64,000 bases of DNA from a marine actinobacterium PHSC20C1 (GTDB lineage: Bacteria > Actinomycetota > Actinomycetes > Actinomycetales > Microbacteriaceae): NCBI GenBank assembly GCA_000153145.1, contig CH672415.1, positions 2,180,064 through 2,244,063 of the forward strand, written 5' to 3'. This document shows positions 43,076 to 51,610 of the stretch, in pieces (positions within the stretch are counted from its first letter, which is position 1; each line of letters begins with the position of its first letter). A program made the translations under genes and the position numbers. The notes under the pieces are model-generated. The model did not search any database. It saw nothing but the letters and a program-made list of their open reading frames with translations, and was not told the origin of the DNA.

Positions 43076-43978
43076 CTACACGAGATTTGTTGTTTCATTG
43101 AATCCCCGGGGTTCGCACTGAATTGTGGCATGAGAGATTCCGTACTTCTCGTGGAGCAGCGCAAGTACTGTCTTCAAAACCGTTCGGTAGTCGCTGTCGT
43201 CTTCAATGACGATGTGACCGCTGGCGCTTTCTATCCCGGATGTAATTGTCCAGACATGAAGGTCATGAACTTTAGAGACACCTGGCAGGCGAAGTATCTC
43301 AACCTGAACTTGATCAATGTCGATGTTAGGCGGGGCAACCTCCATGAGGATGCGAAGTGCCTGCTGGGTGAGTTTCCAGGTCCGCGGGAGGATAAAAAGA
43401 CCAATCCCGACACCGATGATCGGATCCGCATACTGCCACCCGGTGGTGTAGAGAATGATGGCTGCGATAATTACGCCGACCGATCCGAGCAGATCTGCCA
43501 ACACCTCCAGATATGCACCTTTGAGATTCAGGCTCTCCTTCGACCCCGCCATGAGAAGCCGGAAGCTGATGAGATTCACAACCAAGCCGACGGACGCAAC
43601 CAAAAACAGCGGTAAACCCGGTACCTCAGGCGGGTCGCTGAACCGTTGAATCGCTTCGTAAAGTACGTATCCAGCCACGCCAAACAGCAGAAGACCGTTT
43701 GCGAGCGCGGCAAGAACTTCAAGGCGATATAGCCCATAAGTGCGTTGAGTCGCGGCCTTCCTAGAGGCCAACGTAATGGCCGCCAAGGCCATGCTCAAGC
43801 CCAGAACATCGGTGCCCATGTGAGCTGCATCCGAGATTAGGGCCAGCGAGTTCACTGAAAATCCCACAATGAACTCAACTACCATATATGTCGCAGTGAG
43901 GATCAGCGCGATTACGAGTGGCTTGCGGTGCCGGCCGGCGGCACTTGTCGCTGAAATATGCGAATGTTCTGTACCCAC
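43076..43978 (-). CDS. Cation diffusion facilitator (Zn/Cd/Co exporter)
   Basis: A 300-residue CDF protein with six helices and a C-terminal cytoplasmic domain. The helix-2 site is SDAAHMGTDVLG with His53 and Asp57; the helix-5 site, normally His-x3-Asp, reads EVLAD, with Glu replacing His. The C-terminal part has VHDLHVWTITSG and HATIQCE, where His residues bind the dimer-interface metals. It exports divalent metal against protons. GTG start at 43978 with AAGGGGA upstream. Confidence 0.88.
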   Translation of the reverse strand: MGTEHSHISATSAAGRHRKPLVIALILTATYMVVEFIVGFSVNSLALISDAAHMGTDVLGLSMALAAITLASRKAATQRTYGLYRLEVLAALANGLLLFGVAGYVLYEAIQRFSDPPEVPGLPLFLVASVGLVVNLISFRLLMAGSKESLNLKGAYLEVLADLLGSVGVIIAAIILYTTGWQYADPIIGVGIGLFILPRTWKLTQQALRILMEVAPPNIDIDQVQVEILRLPGVSKVHDLHVWTITSGIESASGHIVIEDDSDYRTVLKTVLALLHEKYGISHATIQCEPRGFNETTNLV

Positions 43979-44249
43979 GTCATCCCCTTGAACTTATATC
44001 TGAACAGTCTTGCATATGATGGGCGGACTGAACTCAGTTTTCGCGCACCTTCCGATCAGTGTTGGCTAAAACCTGCCGGGAAACCGTGCTTCTAGTGCAG
44101 AATACAAATCGGAATGGGTTAAGTAGTGAGCGATCTCACCCAGCCGTTGATGTCTGCGTAGGTACAGTCGGTTGTTTCGGCTTAAGTGTCTGTCTGAGCA
44201 ACTGCCGCGCCGGGCCCCGCCGGCACGACAACAAGATAAGATCGAATTG
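43979..44249. other. Intergenic region
   Basis: This 271-bp gap holds the CDF promoter side, with TGAAC repeated at a 12-base period around 43989-44005, and no gene. The TGAAC repeats could be part of an ArsR operator but are in direct, not inverted, orientation. Confidence 0.3.
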
Positions 44250-44702
44250 ATGAATTCCCAACCAGTGTGCGGAACTAGTGCGTCGATCGCATCAGTTAGA
44301 GCCATGCAGCTTTTCATCATGGTCTTCTCTCTTGTGCTCGTGAGCATGGGGATACTCGCTAGCCACCACGCCCAAGTAACTGAAGATCGGGTTGCGCAGT
44401 CAACTGTGGCGGAACTAGGGGTGGTTTTCCAAGCCTTGACTCCCGCCGGTGAGGCCTCCTCCTCCGCGGCTCTTTCAAGCACACAGATAGTTGGCGGGCT
44501 AGCAGTCGGTTGCCTTTTTTTGATCGCCTGCTGCACTATCGGTCTCGCTTTGATTGCTGCCCGTGTCTGGCGTGGCAAACTGCCGAGAACGCTTAACGCA
44601 ATACCTCTCCGACGCGAGACCCGAATTCTCGGCTGGACTCCAGCTGGTCCATCAACGGCGGCCCGCCCCAGCTTGGTCGCGCTCTCCATTAGTCGCACAT
44701 AA
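44250..44702 (+). CDS. Small two-helix membrane protein, unknown
   Basis: A 150-residue protein with two hydrophobic segments: VRAMQLFIMVFSLVLVSMGIL (~residues 17-36) and VGGLAVGCLFLIACCTIGLALIA (~85-107), with an extracytoplasmic loop of about 45 residues beginning SHHAQ. No known domain is recognised. It precedes the DsbA-like gene by 124 bp in the same direction, and a membrane protein of this kind often accompanies thiol-oxidoreductase loci. The ATG at 44250 is the likeliest start but has only a weak ribosome site. Confidence 0.55.
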   Translation: MNSQPVCGTSASIASVRAMQLFIMVFSLVLVSMGILASHHAQVTEDRVAQSTVAELGVVFQALTPAGEASSSAALSSTQIVGGLAVGCLFLIACCTIGLALIAARVWRGKLPRTLNAIPLRRETRILGWTPAGPSTAARPSLVALSISRT

Positions 44703-44826
44703 GCCGTTGTCGGCACGATAGCTCGCGGCGTATTGCGCTTCCCAGCTGGTGCCGTTTTGAGTACAACGACCAATCTTGCGTTGTGCTTGACCGCTTGCGT
44801 TTCCCCTAATCCTGGAGAGTATAAAA

Positions 44827-45492
44827 TTGAAGACCAATACTAAAGTCGCACTCGCAACCACTGGTGGGCTGATTCTTGTGGTAATCGCGGTGATCGTTGT
44901 CCTCCTCGCTCAAGCTCAGCAGTCTCGCCCCACAGCCGAATCTGATCCCATGACGGGGATCGCATCCGCCACTAGGGGTGACAGTCACATCTTGGATAAC
45001 GCCGGCGACGGTGCGGTCACCGTCGTCGAGTTCCTCGATTTCGAATGCGAAGCTTGTGCTGCCGCCTATCCGGTGGTGGAGGAACTTCGGCAGGAGTTCT
45101 CGGGTCAGGTGACGTTCGTCTTGCGCTACTTCCCTCTTCCCGGCCACTTCAATTCGACGAACGCAGCCGTCGCCGTCGAGGCGGCCGCTCAGCAAGGCGA
45201 GCTTGAGGCCATGTACAAGCAAATGTTTGCGACGCAATCCGAATGGGGAGAAGCGCAGCAGTCGCAGGCGCCTCTGTTTCGCAAGTTTGCCGAAGATCTA
45301 GGTCTTGACTTGGCACAGTACGATGCGGCCGTGGCTGACCCGGCAACAACAGCGCGGGTCGAGTCGGACTTCAAGGACGGGGTCGCGCTTGGGGTCAACT
45401 CCACCCCTACCTTCTTCGTGAACGACCAGATTGTGGAACTCCGATCTTTTGGCGACCTACGAACCGCGATCGACGCCGAGTTGTCCCGTTGA
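44827..45492 (+). CDS. DsbA-like thiol oxidoreductase, membrane anchored
   Basis: A 221-residue protein with an N-terminal anchor (ATTGGLILVVIAVIVVLLA) and an extracytoplasmic DsbA/Thioredoxin_4 domain. The redox centre is Cys74-Glu-Ala-Cys77 in DFECEACAAAYPVV; the cis-Pro lies in GVNSTPTFFVN. It should introduce or exchange disulfides in exported proteins. TTG start with GGAGAG upstream. It begins a thiol/cytochrome c module with TlpA, CcdA and ResB. Confidence 0.85.
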   Translation: MKTNTKVALATTGGLILVVIAVIVVLLAQAQQSRPTAESDPMTGIASATRGDSHILDNAGDGAVTVVEFLDFECEACAAAYPVVEELRQEFSGQVTFVLRYFPLPGHFNSTNAAVAVEAAAQQGELEAMYKQMFATQSEWGEAQQSQAPLFRKFAEDLGLDLAQYDAAVADPATTARVESDFKDGVALGVNSTPTFFVNDQIVELRSFGDLRTAIDAELSR

Positions 45493-45550
45493 TATCGGTC
45501 AACGAAAGTCTCGAGTCGAAGCATTCAGCGCGTGTAGTCGGACAACAGCG

Positions 45551-46159
45551 ATGACTCGGGTCAACTCGTCGTTTCGAGTGACCGCGGCTCTCCTCGTCGC
45601 TGCCGCAACGTTGGTGCTAGCAGGGTGTTCTTCTGGCGAGGGCGCTCTCGGGCAGGCTGGCAGCAACTATGCGTCAGGTGACGGAACCATAAGCGAGTTC
45701 GCAATCGACACCCGTGGCGAAAAGATCAACTTCAGCGGAATAACTGAGGCCGGTGAGAACCTTAGCGCCGAACAATTCCGGGGGCAGGTGACTGTGGTCA
45801 ACTTTTGGTATGCCGCATGTCCCCCGTGCCGATTGGAAGCTCCCTGGCTAGAGGAATTGTGGCAGCAATTCGAAACCGAGAACGTTCAATTCGTTGGAGT
45901 CAATGTTCGCGATAGCACCGCGACGGCACAGACATTCGCGCGCGAGTTTGGGATCACCTACCCCTCGATCGTTGACACTGATGGGGCTGCCGCTCTCGGG
46001 TTCGCGGGCGTAGCGTCCCCAACCGCTGTGCCCACAACCGTCGTCCTCGACCGGCAAGGACGGCCGGCCTCGCGCATCGTCGGGCTTATCGACAAGAGCA
46101 TTCTGGAAGAACTAATCGCTTCCGCCCTTGAGGAACCCTCGGATGGCGGTGGAGATTGA
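45551..46159 (+). CDS. TlpA/ResA-type thiol-disulfide lipoprotein
   Basis: A 202-residue lipoprotein with lipobox LAGC (Cys26) and a TlpA-like thioredoxin domain. The active site is Cys90-Pro-Pro-Cys93 in [14 protein letters not shown] and the cis-Pro is in [12 protein letters not shown]. It should keep apocytochrome c haem-binding cysteines reduced outside the membrane, receiving electrons from CcdA, whose gene overlaps its stop by 1 bp. Confidence 0.87.
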   Translation: MTRVNSSFRVTAALLVAAATLVLAGCSSGEGALGQAGSNYASGDGTISEFAIDTRGEKINFSGITEAGENLSAEQFRGQVTVVNFWYAACPPCRLEAPWLEELWQQFETENVQFVGVNVRDSTATAQTFAREFGITYPSIVDTDGAAALGFAGVASPTAVPTTVVLDRQGRPASRIVGLIDKSILEELIASALEEPSDGGGD

Positions 46160-46911
46160 TGGGCGGAATCGGCGAGTTCTTTGCACAGACGGTCTACTCC
46201 GGCGCATTGCTGATGGCTATCCCGTTCGCGATGCTCGCCGGAATCGTGTCGTTCCTCTCTCCGTGTGTGCTGCCGCTGGTACCGGGATTCGTTGGGTACG
46301 TTTCGGGCCTCGCTGACCCAAGCACGAGCCAAGGTCGGCGTCGCGTTGTGATAGGCACCGTGCTGTTTATCCTCGGCTTCTCCGCCGTTTTCATCGCCTA
46401 CGGCACTGCGTTCGGTGCGCTCGGTTCGTGGCTAGTCCGCTGGCAGGATGTCCTCATTCGCGTCTTAGGAGTGCTGGTAGTCATAATGGGGTTGGTGATG
46501 GTTGGTGCGTTCGCCAGCCTGCAGCGCACGATGAAGCCATCTTGGGTTCCTTCGCCCGGCCTCGCGGGCGCGCCGTTGCTCGGTGTGGTATTCGGCCTGG
46601 GTTGGACGCCGTGCATTGGTCCAACGCTTAGTGCTGTTATCGCTCTCAGTCTGACGGGTGGAAGCCCGTGGCGCGGTGCAACTCTCGGCTTGGCATACTG
46701 TCTCGGGCTCGGGATTCCGTTCTTGCTCTCCGCGATCGGCGTGAGCTGGGCCACTCGCGCACTGGTCGCGATAAAGCGACATATCCGCCTCATCAATATT
46801 CTCGGAGGCGGCACTCTCATCCTGCTTGGAGTGCTGATGATTTCCGGTATCTGGAGCGCGATCGCCCGACAGATCCAAGGACTTATCGGCTCCTTCACGA
46901 CCGTTATCTGA
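46159..46911 (+). CDS. ccdA: Cytochrome c biogenesis protein CcdA
   Basis: A 250-residue protein with six helices and two conserved Cys, in [13 protein letters not shown] and [13 protein letters not shown], which pass electrons from cytosolic thioredoxin across the membrane. It is the electron source for the TlpA-like lipoprotein and the ResB system. ATG at 46159 (TGATG junction). Confidence 0.9.
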   Translation: MGGIGEFFAQTVYSGALLMAIPFAMLAGIVSFLSPCVLPLVPGFVGYVSGLADPSTSQGRRRVVIGTVLFILGFSAVFIAYGTAFGALGSWLVRWQDVLIRVLGVLVVIMGLVMVGAFASLQRTMKPSWVPSPGLAGAPLLGVVFGLGWTPCIGPTLSAVIALSLTGGSPWRGATLGLAYCLGLGIPFLLSAIGVSWATRALVAIKRHIRLINILGGGTLILLGVLMISGIWSAIARQIQGLIGSFTTVI

Positions 46912-46928
46912 TCATGAGGCAACAACAA

Positions 46929-48566
46929 ATGTCGGCATCATCTGCGAATGAATTTGGCACACGGCCCGACGAGCATTTCGACCAAGTGCAGCCGGACCCT
47001 GTGAAGTCGCCCCGGCTAGGCGTGAGGGGTTGGTCCCGGTGGATTTGGCGTCAACTGACCAGCATGCGAATCGCATTGTATTTGCTGCTTCTCTTAGCAG
47101 TAGCGGCGATACCGGGTTCGCTGTTTCCACAGCGCACTTCAGACCCGAATGGGGTCGTGCAGTACTTCTCTAACAATCCCGATTTAGCACCGACCGTCGA
47201 CGCGCTCGGACTTTTCGGCGTTTACTCGTCTCCATGGTTCTCGGCCATCTACTTACTGCTTTTCGTGTCGCTGATTGGTTGCGTAATTCCGCGTACTCGC
47301 CATCACGCAGCTGCGATGGTTCAGGCCCCGCCTCGTACGCCACGACGCCTTGATCGTATGAGTGTGCACCACACCCGGACGTTGAACAAAGAGCGGCGGT
47401 CACCCGCCGCGTTAGCTGACGCGGCACAGGCGCTGCTTCGTCGCGCCGGTTACCGTGTGGTTACCTACCCTGACGTGGGCGGCCGAGTATCAGTGGCAGC
47501 GGAACGTGGCTATTTGCGGGAGAGTGGCAACCTTCTATTTCACGTTGCGCTTGTAGGTGTGCTCCTGGCTGTCGGTATCGGAGGCGGGTTCCGTTATCAA
47601 GGTCAACGAGTAGTTGTCGAAGGCGAAGGCTTCGTTAACGCGCGCTCCGCTTACGACACATTCTCCAACGGTCTGTGGTTCTCTGATGAAAACTTGCCCC
47701 CATTCTCGATTTCTCTGACCGACTTCACGGTCAAGTACGTCGAGGACAATCCCGCCAACCTCGGTTTCATCACTGACTACATTGCAGACGTTCAGGTTCG
47801 TGAGTCTTCCGATGGCGCGACGACCTCGGAGATCGTGCGAGTCAACGAACCACTGTCGGTATCAGGGGCGGAACTATACCTACTCGGCAATGGCTATGCG
47901 CCACAAATCACCGTGCGGGACCCTGAAGGTGCAGTGATCCTCGACGAAGCGATCCCATTTTTGCCGCAGGACGCTAATCTCACCAGCCTTGGAACTCTAA
48001 AAATTCCCGATGGTCTGACAGAGCAGGTCGGAGTCGTCGGATTCTTCTACCCCACTCAAACTGCGACTGCTTCCGGCGCCTACACGTCGATCTATCCAGA
48101 CGTGCAAAATCCGGTGATGACACTCAACGTATTCACCGGAGATCTCGGCTTGGACGACGGTATCCCCCAATCCGTCTACAAGATGGACACGTCAGACATG
48201 ACCCAGCTCACTGGTGGCTCGACCGGCATCGACTCACTCGAGTTGCGCCCGGGCGAAACCGTCCAATTACCGTCTGGGCTCGGCAGTGTTCAACTCAGTG
48301 AGGTGAAAAGATTCGCCGCCTTTGATGTCGCTTATGACCCCACAAAGCTTCCGGTCTTGGTATTCAGTTCTTTGGCAATTCTTGGACTCGGCCTGGCCCT
48401 ATTCGTGCCCCGTCGACGAGTGTGGTTCCGATTCACGGCGACTGGGCCAGGCCACGAGCGCGTCGAGTGCGCCGCACTGGCACGCGGCGATGATCCAACA
48501 CTCGACGCCGCAGTGCGGGATCTTCTCAAGCGATACCCGGAATCGGACCCGGAGAGAGTTTCATGA
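46929..48566 (+). CDS. resB: Cytochrome c biogenesis protein ResB
   Basis: A 545-residue ResB. The N-terminal part has WRQLTSMRIALYLLLLLAVA and PGSLFPQR, a pair of helices and a large extracytoplasmic domain before a last helix near residues 480-500 (VLVFSSLAILGLGLALFVP). ResB works with CcsA/ResC to attach haem to apocytochrome c. The usual CcsA gene does not follow; the island right end does. ATG 46929 has GAGG at 8 bases; ATG 46914 is an alternative. Confidence 0.87.
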   Translation: MSASSANEFGTRPDEHFDQVQPDPVKSPRLGVRGWSRWIWRQLTSMRIALYLLLLLAVAAIPGSLFPQRTSDPNGVVQYFSNNPDLAPTVDALGLFGVYSSPWFSAIYLLLFVSLIGCVIPRTRHHAAAMVQAPPRTPRRLDRMSVHHTRTLNKERRSPAALADAAQALLRRAGYRVVTYPDVGGRVSVAAERGYLRESGNLLFHVALVGVLLAVGIGGGFRYQGQRVVVEGEGFVNARSAYDTFSNGLWFSDENLPPFSISLTDFTVKYVEDNPANLGFITDYIADVQVRESSDGATTSEIVRVNEPLSVSGAELYLLGNGYAPQITVRDPEGAVILDEAIPFLPQDANLTSLGTLKIPDGLTEQVGVVGFFYPTQTATASGAYTSIYPDVQNPVMTLNVFTGDLGLDDGIPQSVYKMDTSDMTQLTGGSTGIDSLELRPGETVQLPSGLGSVQLSEVKRFAAFDVAYDPTKLPVLVFSSLAILGLGLALFVPRRRVWFRFTATGPGHERVECAALARGDDPTLDAAVRDLLKRYPESDPERVS

Positions 48567-48589
48567 GAGAGCATTAGAAAATAGAAAGA

Positions 48590-48789
48590 AGGCTCCCATT
48601 TCCCGATACACGGTCACGATGAAATAGCGCAGCAGTAGTGGACAGCTTGGCGCACGAAAGTCCGACTTCGAGAACATCACCGCGGACGTCCCTGAGGATC
48701 AGTTCATTGGGGTGTCGTATTTCCTGAATCCGATTTTCATCGGCGCCGACGGTCTCGCGGCAGTATGGCACCCAACTTCGAGAACCTGA
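48590..48789 (+). pseudogene. Decayed 3' end of an AbiEii-type toxin gene
   Basis: About 200 bp align with the last part of abiEii (34095-34281). GHDEIAQQ is followed by an in-frame TAG where AbiEii has Lys, then TAW, then a one-base insertion, then SDFENITADVPEDQFIGVSY and FLNPIFIGADGLAAVWHPTSRT ending in TGA. The intact protein reads GHDEVAQQKWAAW, then DITLPVLEDQLTEVCGFLDPI and WDPTSKTWH at the same places. The 5' part of the gene is missing. As with abiEii, the island right end follows about 80 bp later. Confidence 0.75.
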
Positions 48790-48871
48790 TTCTAAAGACG
48801 CTTATTCTCTTTTTCGATTCCTCCGATATGTTGTAAACAGAGCCAATTACTGAGCAATAGTTATGTTGACC

Positions 48872-48996
48872 GTGCCCACATTTCACCCACACTTGGGGAG
48901 CACCCCGGTCAACTCGTGGCATCGGAGTCGCGTCCAGTCATCAGTGTTTTGCAGCATTTTTGGGCACTTTCGCATAGTTCTGCGGGAATGGTTTTC
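48872..48996 (+). repeat. Island right end, copy 3
   Basis: GCCCACATTTCACCCACA begins at 48874, exactly 123 bp before the tRNA core, as in copy 2. CGCATAGTTC recurs just before the core. The rest is about 70-75% identical to copy 2. No gene lies in 48790-49219. Confidence 0.75.
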
Positions 48997-49041
48997 GACT
49001 ACGGATCAATAGGCCGGGGGTTCAAATCCCTCCGGGCGCAC
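48997..49041 (+). repeat. att core copy 3 (distal end of island)
   Basis: Exact 45-bp copy of the tRNA-Arg 3' half, followed by CA as in the real tRNA. It marks the distal border of the last unit. Confidence 0.9.
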
Positions 49042-49125
49042 CAGCTAAAACAGGTCCGATCAGCACTTCCTCGTGGAGTGCGGTCGGGCCTGTTTTTGTT
49101 TGCCCACATTTTGCCCACACTTCGC
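49042..49125 (+). repeat. Left-end-like flank, copy 3 (short)
   Basis: Terminator hairpin (49047-49100) and GCCCACATTTTGCCCACA (49102) as in copies 1 and 2, but the similarity stops after 49124 and the later GTGACCTATTGACC block is missing. It is either the original chromosomal flank of the tRNA or the start of a further, diverged unit. Confidence 0.65.
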
Positions 49126-49219
49126 AACTTTTATGATCGAGCTTGGTTATAGACGATCCCGCTGGCGCACTACTGTGCCAGCGTTCGTCTGGGTTCGAGT
49201 CCACTGGACGATGCCCCGC

Positions 49220-50584
49220 TCACCATCCTGTAAACAGGAGGTGTTGCACGAGCAGTGCGAAGATCAACTGGCTTGCGTAGACCCCTCGACGAAGGTGTGG
49301 TGGAATCCACGCGGTGGCGATCAGAATCCAGGGCACGAAGGGTAGCCATATTCGCTCAACTTCTCCTTTGCTCATTCCCGAGAGGTCGGCAAGCAACACG
49401 GAGGTGAGTGCTGCGGCGGCCAACCACACCACTACCCGGTCCTGTGCCACGTTATTCCTGAAGTGGCGCAGTCGGGACGCTGTCGAGGCTATGGCGGCAC
49501 CCAGAACGGGGCCGGCACTGATCGCGAGGGCTGCAATGTTTGCCCAGATCCAGTACTCAAGTGGTCGACGGCTCGCTATGCCATCCCAGTAGCGCTCGAC
49601 TATCACCGGGTACGCCTCCCACCACGCAAAACCAGCTATCGCGAATGCGACCGCCACAATCGCTGCTGAGGCGAGAGCCCACGGTAACGGTGTCCAATTC
49701 TTTGCCACCACAAGGATCGCGATCGCGAGCACACCGATCAAGATCAGACCGTACGACAAGAAAACGCAGAATCCCAGAATGATTCCGGCAGCCACACCCC
49801 AGCCGGCCACTGCCCGACTCGATTTCGCCGAAGCCGCCATTGCGAGCAGACACAGCCCCCACGCAGCGAATGCCGTAAACATCCCATCGGCAGACACGGC
49901 CATCCAAATCGCTGCGGGGCCAGCTACGAGAAAGGGAGCAGCAGCGCGAGCGTGAGACTCCGCATCCAATTGACGAAGCGTCACCAGAACGGCAACCGGC
50001 ACAGAAGCGCCAAGCACGATGACGATGATGCCCGCTGCCAACCAATTCCCGAGCCCCCATTGCGCTAACACCCAAAAGAACAACAGTGCGCCGGGCGGAT
50101 GGCCAGCAACATGCGTCGGCCAGTTGTCAGTGGACTCTAAGGGGATGCGTGAAATGAACTCCTGAAGCAACACTCCAACATCGGTAACCGTGCGCGCAAC
50201 AGGAAGATATTCGTGACCGCTGTTGAGAATCGCGCCTAACCCCGACGGGCCATCAACGAGAGCGAGACTCGCCAGCCACAGTAGCGACGCGGCGAAGCTT
50301 GCTGCCAATAGTTGCTTCCACGGTAATCGTGAGGCCGCCGCGCTTCCCCAGCGGATGAGAACAATCGCAAGAACAATCGCGGGAATAGTTCCCGGCCCGA
50401 CGTGGGGCATCCACAGCGCGTGCAGCGGGGGAAAATGGTTCGCATAAACGTTCCAGCCGGTTAGCGCCGGGATCACTATTGCGACCGTAATAAGCACAAT
50501 CGCCGCAGCCAACCCCCAGAGAGCTGTTGGCCGTGGGCGCGGAGACGCTAAACGTTGTTCCTGCCGCACCGTGTTGTCGCGCAT
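49220..50584 (-). CDS. Polytopic membrane protein, GT-C glycosyltransferase-like
   Basis: A 454-residue protein with about 11-12 helices. The first large loop has GHEYLPVARTVTD, WPTHVAGHPPGALLFFW and a later SGMSKGEVERIWLPFVPW, reminiscent of actinobacterial GT-C (mannosyltransferase-like) enzymes that use polyprenyl-phosphate sugars. The activity is inferred from topology and loop motifs only. It is the last gene of a minus-strand operon behind the radical SAM gene (15-bp gap). Confidence 0.65.
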   Translation of the reverse strand: MRDNTVRQEQRLASPRPRPTALWGLAAAIVLITVAIVIPALTGWNVYANHFPPLHALWMPHVGPGTIPAIVLAIVLIRWGSAAASRLPWKQLLAASFAASLLWLASLALVDGPSGLGAILNSGHEYLPVARTVTDVGVLLQEFISRIPLESTDNWPTHVAGHPPGALLFFWVLAQWGLGNWLAAGIIVIVLGASVPVAVLVTLRQLDAESHARAAAPFLVAGPAAIWMAVSADGMFTAFAAWGLCLLAMAASAKSSRAVAGWGVAAGIILGFCVFLSYGLILIGVLAIAILVVAKNWTPLPWALASAAIVAVAFAIAGFAWWEAYPVIVERYWDGIASRRPLEYWIWANIAALAISAGPVLGAAIASTASRLRHFRNNVAQDRVVVWLAAAALTSVLLADLSGMSKGEVERIWLPFVPWILIATAWIPPHLRRGVYASQLIFALLVQHLLFTGW

Positions 50585-50599
50585 CCGATCGGCCTGTGC

Positions 50600-51610
50600 T
50601 TAGGCGCAGGGAAACCACGCGGCAGCAGCGTCAGCTCTCATCCGGTACTCGATGAATTCTGCTCGCACCTGATCGATCGCGTTCTTAAGCGGAAAGATCT
50701 GACGAGTGACCAATTGGTCATCGTGGTCGGCGGCCACCGGGTGCCAATAAACTCCCTCCGCCGTGATGGTGACTTCGGGGATAAGGGTCTCAACGGTGAG
50801 TTCGAGCCCTGATTCTGAGACGCCGCGGTGGGCAAGCGCACGAATCACCTGGTCTTCACGCGCAATACCGATCGAATCAAGGAACACATGGAAAGGTTCG
50901 AGTTCATGGATTTGCTCTGCGGGAAGCGTCGCGGCTACCTTCACCCGGAACCCTTCCTCATGAGCAATCCGGATGCCGTTAACGGCGCGCTGCCATGAGC
51001 GCTTACCGCGGTGGCTGTCATGAACCTCGGGAGTCCCGGAGTCGAGACTAATTTGTAGAGTCACCCGCTCTGGGTCCATCGCGCGCAGACGTTCCAAGCG
51101 GTGACCCTGAAAGAGCATTCCGTTGGTCAGAAGGGTCGTAGGCAGGTGGGTGGCACAGGCTGCAACTACTTCATCGATGTCGGGCAACAAAAATGGTTCG
51201 CCGCCGGTGAGGATCAGCTCTTTTACCCCAGCCTCTACTGCTTCGGCAGCGAGCTGAGCAACGCGGTCAACCCCCAACGCACGCCGTTCCGTTTGTGGAG
51301 ACGATCGCACGCAGCAGTAATCGCAGGCCAAATTGCAGTCGAAGTTGGTGTACATCCATAGTCGTGTGCCCGGCAACTGGTCGGGGTCGATCCCGGCGAG
51401 AGGATCAGGTGCCCGACCGTGTCGCACAGTCGCCTCGTGGGCAGTCGCCGAAACAAGTTCGTTGCCGGTGCGCTCACACCAACCGGTGATAGTGGCCGTA
51501 GCAGCAGTGAGATCTGCTTCATTCCCGCTCAACGCCACTGTGAACGTTGCGCCAGTCGGAACCGTCTTGGCACGCTCGACGAGATCCAATACCAGCATCG
51601 CGTTTACCAT
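50600..51610 (-). CDS. Radical SAM protein with TusA-like N-terminal domain
   Basis: A 336-residue protein. Residues ~80-290 form a radical SAM core with the cluster motif Cys92-x3-Cys96-x2-Cys99 (DCNLACDYCCVR) and ILTGGEPFLL for SAM binding. Residues 1-65 (LDLVERAKTVPTGATFTV, TGWCERTGNELVSA) look like a TusA/SirA sulfur-carrier fold, but the usual N-terminal Cys-Pro motif is missing. The last residues are WFPCA, with a near-terminal Cys. The substrate is unknown. It overlaps the PhnD-like gene by 7 bp. Confidence 0.8.
   Translation of the reverse strand: MVNAMLVLDLVERAKTVPTGATFTVALSGNEADLTAATATITGWCERTGNELVSATAHEATVRHGRAPDPLAGIDPDQLPGTRLWMYTNFDCNLACDYCCVRSSPQTERRALGVDRVAQLAAEAVEAGVKELILTGGEPFLLPDIDEVVAACATHLPTTLLTNGMLFQGHRLERLRAMDPERVTLQISLDSGTPEVHDSHRGKRSWQRAVNGIRIAHEEGFRVKVAATLPAEQIHELEPFHVFLDSIGIAREDQVIRALAHRGVSESGLELTVETLIPEVTITAEGVYWHPVAADHDDQLVTRQIFPLKNAIDQVRAEFIEYRMRADAAAAWFPCA

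Larger units (their letters stand above)
32519..48996. mobile_element. Composite genomic island at tRNA-Arg
   Basis: Three exact 45-bp copies of the tRNA 3' half (32519, 37854, 48997) bracket two units of about 5.3 and 11.1 kb. Each unit begins with the same terminator plus GCCCACA left end and finishes with the same 123-bp right end before the tRNA core. Cargo is defence (AbiE), efflux and metal resistance, and thiol/cytochrome maturation. Base composition shifts inside: the P-ATPase and MMPL parts look GC-rich and the 41.4-48.6 kb part noticeably more AT-rich. No integrase, relaxase or transposase is visible, so the units are either decayed or mobilised in trans. Confidence 0.75.

Noticed and set aside
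32564..49125. Three regularly repeated blocks as a CRISPR array
   Set aside because: Copies are kilobases apart with gene cargo between them; they are att sites and island ends.
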